A DNA stretch of 21,725 bases from Pleurotus ostreatus/Saccharomyces cerevisiae fusant (lineage: Eukaryota > Opisthokonta): contig JAMQCK010000483.1 in assembly GCA_024196135.1 (NCBI GenBank), positions 1 to 21,725 of the forward strand, read 5' to 3'. The notes under the pieces were generated by a model. It made no database searches, was not told the origin of the DNA, and saw only the letters and a program-made list of their open reading frames with translations. Every line of letters starts with the position of its first letter. Positions within the stretch are counted from its first letter, which is position 1. Shown here in pieces: positions 18,210-21,725 of this stretch. Position numbers and translations under genes: made by a program.

Positions 18210-21200
18210 TCAGTGCGGTGGGTAGAAGCCCCCGCTCCCCGACCGCGACGGACCGCCGGGCATGTCCAAGGGGTTCATGAACGACGCGGGCGCGTCCATC
18301 CCGCCCGGGTACACGTCCCCGCCGAAGCCCGCGCCCCCCGCGGGCGGCACCGGCGGCAGCTCCGTGCTGAACGGCGCCGGGCTCTCCGTCGCGCCCCCAA
18401 ACACCGGCGGGCTCGCGCCATCGCCCATCCCGCCCGCGCCCCCGAACGACGCCGGGCTCTCCGTGCGGAACATCTCGCCGCCCACGCCCGCGCCCGTGCC
18501 CCAATCGGACGAGTTCTGCCGGGAGGCGGGCCCGATGTTCATCATGTGCCGCATCTGCTCCTGCATCTCACCCGTGCTGTAGTTCGAGCTGCGCGAGTCG
18601 GAGCGCGCGAGGTGCGGCAGCGGCAGCGGAAAGTTGGACGGGCTGCTGTGCGCGGACTCTGGCCGGCTGTAGGGGTGGAAGCCGCGCGGGCTGGGGCTGG
18701 GGTGCGGCGAGAAGTGCATGCCGCGGCCAGTGCCGTCGTAGTCGCTGCCTGCCGTCGTTGGTCGCCGTACCTCCCGAGCCATGGACGGCGTCATGCTCCT
18801 GTGCCGGCGAATGGGACCCGTGCCGCCGGCGTCGAGAAGGCTAGGGACAGGGTAGATGTTTGCGTGGTCGAAGGCCTGCTTGTGGGACGGGGCGGACATC
18901 GAGATGTTCTGCTCGTATAGCGAAGAAGCGGAGGAAGACTGCAAAAACGTCAGTTACCTTGCCGCGTACAGATAGCCGAGATACTCACCGAAGAATATGA
19001 CCCAGGACCACTCCAGGACCCGTCGTAGTCACCAAAGCCAACCGGTCCATTTGGTGCGCTACCCGGGAAGAAGCCCTCTTCTTCGTTGCCTCCTCTTACT
19101 GACAGGTCGAACCCTTCGTTTGATGGCCCAGCCGGCATCTGCGCCGCCATGCCCATGCCAGCGCCCATCTCGCCAAACATTCCCAGCGGAGCTCCAACAT
19201 TCGACATATTGGCCATCCCCGAGCCCTGCGGCATACTGCCGTACGTGCCGTCGTCCATATCGCTCCCGCTCTCCATCCCCCCATCCCACTCCCCGCCATT
19301 CATCCCGAAGCCCATCCCGCCCTCGCCGCCCATCGCGAAGTCCATGCCCTCGCCCTCCATGCCCCCGTTGAACCCGGGGATCCGCTCGACGCCGGCCATG
19401 CCCTCGCGCGAGTGCGTGCGCAGGTGCTGCCCGAGGTTGTCGCTCCGCGAGAAGCGCTTCCGGCACATCGGGCACGCGAAGGGCCGCTCCATCGTGTGCG
19501 TGCGCAGGTGCCGCTTCAGGTGCTCCATCCGCTTGAACAGCCGCCCACAGGAGAAGAGCGGGCACATGAACGCCTTGCCCGTCGGGTCGAGCTGCGCGCC
19601 GTCGAGCGTGTTGGCGTGCAGGGGACCCTCGAGGTTTGGGGAGCCCTCCATCGGGGGGCCGGGGTACGTGTGCCGGTGCTGAGGGCCGCCGAGATCGAGG
19701 CTACGTGGGCGGTTCGAGAACTCGTTCCACGTCCCCGGATTGCGCCCGGGGCCGGTGAGCTCCCCGCGCGCCTGCTTCATGAACATCTCCGCCGCGCTGA
19801 CATCGTCGCCCCCCATGTCGCCAAAAGGGCGCATCCGCTCGCGGCTGAGGCTACCGCCTGGGCCGTAGGGGTAGTTGGGGAACCGCATCTGCTGCCTGCC
19901 GCGCTCCATCTGCATGCTGAGGCCCGACTTGTTGGGGTTCAAGTTAGATGACCCGGGCGTCTTCTTGCGACGTTGCTTGTAGGTCGGGCTGCCCTCGAAC
20001 AGGTTGAACATCGAGAAGAACGGCGTCTTCTGGGCGGCGGTAGGAGGCTTGCTAGACGATGCATCGCTGTCGGACTCATCCGCAGTGGACGAACGGGATG
20101 ATGACCGGCTTTCGGAGTCCTTGTCACTGACGGGTTGCGCTGCCGCGACGAACTGATCATAGAGCGTGCGTTTAGGGTCGTATCTGCAAGTCATGAGCCC
20201 AAGTTGGAAGGGGATACATTCCGGGGATTCAGGTGAGAGGGAGGATGGTAGGCCCTGGACAGTGATGCCCACGGGAAGGATCGCCATATTGTGTGGTATG
20301 CACGTCAATTGCTTCATGAACCCAGCACACTGACAGCACATCCCAATCAGCTGCTCATGCAGTGATCGTCTGGCAGGCGGCCAGTCGAGTGCTCTAGCCA
20401 CCCAGCTGCGATTGATCACGAGCAGAGTGGGCGCGGGTTGGGCATACCGAACCCTCTGCCCGACAGGCCATATTCACCAGCCCAGAAACCGGGATAGTTC
20501 GAACAAGAGCAGGAGCCAGAACATTGAGATACGTACCGAAAGCTCATGGCAGGCTCGCCAGTGATTACCGTAGTCGGTTCAAGGCCCATCTTCTCGCGCT
20601 TGAGGTCGCGCTCCAGCGCATCAAGGAAGAGGCGGTCATGCGGGACGGAGAACCTGATGACAAGAGTCAGTGTCTAGCGTCCACGGCACAGCCTGAAGGG
20701 CGATGATGGTAACGATAGGTCCGTGTTTCTGGCGGACCAAGGGGGGAAGGATCAGGGAATGATGTGATGGCGAAGGCGAGGGAAGGGCGGGTATGTGAAT
20801 GAGTGGCGTAGGGGGAGGCTTGCTGACCAGTAGAACACTTTTTGCTTCTTCTGCGTCCGGATGCACTGGTACTTGAACAGGAGGTCGAGAAACGGCGACT
20901 GGGCGACGTTAGTCGATATGCCAGCACAACGGTAAGCAACCACGTACCTTAGGCTCCTCCAAGCTGGCATCGACGCCGGGCTTGAGATTACGTAGATCCG
21001 AAAAGATGCCTTCCTCGAACTTTTTCATGTTCCGTACTGGACGCCCGAAGGCCTGCGGACAGCGAGCGCCCATTAGCAACGCCTTCGTAATGGAGTTGGG
21101 GGGCACGCACCTCGAACCGGAATACCAACGCGCGCACAATATCCGTCCCGGTGATGTGGTAAAGGCCGTTCCAGAGAACGCACGAGACGTACTCCTGCGT

Positions 21201-21647
21201 CGGGAGAAGGAAGCGATTCAGCGATGGGTGGGAGTGGGCCGCGTCCGTCTGCTGCTGGAGATCCGAGCCAGGGTAGTCGGCGCCTCCGTTCGCCGAGTCC
21301 CATCGGCTGGGCGCCGTCGCGAGGAAGAACTTGAGCTTGTCGAGATGGGCGAGGCGCTCCTGCTCCGCGTGCGTGAGGGGGCGCGAGAGGCCTGGGAAAT
21401 CCTGGGAGGTCGATGTCTCTCCTGCGCTGCCGCTGGCTCCCTGCCCCGCCGATGTCCCCCCGTTCGCGGCTGCGGCTGCCTCTAGCGACGAGTGGAAGCT
21501 GGCATGGGCGTGCGCGTTCCCCGGCCGCGCGGTGTACTCGTTCTCGTCGATTTGGATGGCGCGCTCGGGGTCTTCCTGGGTCGAGACTTGGAGATTTCCG
21601 AAGCCGAGCGATGCGCGCTTCTGCGGATAAGTCGAGTAAGAGTTCAT
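18210..21647 (-). CDS. STE12: STE12-type transcription factor (Ste12 DNA-binding region plus two C2H2 fingers)
   Basis: The exons are 21647-21111, 21052-20948, 20898-20828, 20653-20537, 20183-18989 and 18938-18210, joining to 2754 nt and 917 aa. The homeodomain-like STE region covers about residues 100-285. It contains [15 protein letters not shown], the text around SLNRFLLP and [17 protein letters not shown], and ends in [15 protein letters not shown] across the exon 4/5 junction. Two C2H2 fingers follow: C484, C489, H502, H506 and C514, C517, H530, H534. The C-terminal [12 protein letters not shown] (719-730) is a conserved Ste12 tail motif, and many Ser/Thr-Pro sites suit MAPK control. The region between is rich in Gly, Met, Pro and Ser. 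In fungi Ste12 acts in the nucleus downstream of the pheromone/filamentation MAPK and controls mating, invasive growth and development. Intron 4 (353 nt) may be partly coding: an acceptor before 20405 would give 991 aa. The start is the first ATG in the window, and an upstream exon beyond the edge cannot be excluded. Confidence 0.94.
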
Positions 21648-21725
21648 GAAGGAATTAAGATGAGCGTCGTAAGGAACAATAATAATTAGAGGACGAGACG
21701 GCCGGGAAAAAGAATGGCAAGAGTA
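21648..21725. other. Start of the STE12 upstream region, cut by right edge
   Basis: Only 78 bases upstream of the STE12 start are visible, including an AT-rich ATAATAATTA stretch. No regulatory element can be named with confidence. Confidence 0.4.

Noticed and set aside
18213..18920. 235-codon open frame on the plus strand
   Set aside because: It is antisense to the last STE12 exon, with an Arg/Ala-rich composition and no domain, so it is a shadow frame.
1..21725. Transposons, tRNA or rRNA genes, CRISPR arrays
   Set aside because: No transposase text, terminal inverted repeats, tRNA-like B boxes or regularly spaced repeats were found by reading both strands. A tRNAscan and repeat-library search would be needed to settle this fully.

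Overview
The window looks like genomic DNA of a filamentous basidiomycete, probably an agaricomycete. It is GC-rich and its genes are cut by many short GT-AG introns, mostly 46-65 nt, with GTRNGY-type donors. It carries a STE12 factor that combines a Ste12 DNA-binding region with two C2H2 fingers, a form known from filamentous fungi and basidiomycetes. All multi-exon models below were assembled by hand from splice sites, reading-frame phase and family motifs. No transcript data were available.

Layout, left to right: (1) the C-terminal end of a MYND zinc-finger protein, cut by the left edge (1-252, +); (2) a four-exon short-chain dehydrogenase/reductase (SDR copy 1, 817-1950, +); (3) a 21-exon, 1675-aa SNF2/RING protein of the SHPRH/Irc20 family (8431-2255, -), convergent with SDR copy 1; (4) a five-exon UbiA-type membrane prenyltransferase (10802-9539, -) with a clear TATA box; (5) a gene-poor stretch of about 3.3 kb; (6) SDR copy 2 (14074-15191, +), a paralog of copy 1 with the same exon pattern; (7) a ten-exon FAD-dependent aromatic-ring hydroxylase-like monooxygenase (17674-15688, -); (8) a six-exon STE12 transcription factor (21647-18210, -).

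SHPRH (genome maintenance) and STE12 (pheromone/MAPK-controlled transcription) are conserved regulatory genes. UbiA, SDR copy 2 and the FAD monooxygenase, perhaps with SDR copy 1, have the enzyme mix expected for making or modifying a prenylated aromatic compound. That they form a small pathway cluster is only an inference. I found no transposon, rRNA, tRNA or CRISPR array. The most useful second looks are the paired MCB boxes plus inverted repeat before SHPRH, the paired CCG-N5-CGG sites before the UbiA gene, the stop-free STE12 intron that may be coding, and the duplicated SDR genes flanking SHPRH and UbiA.
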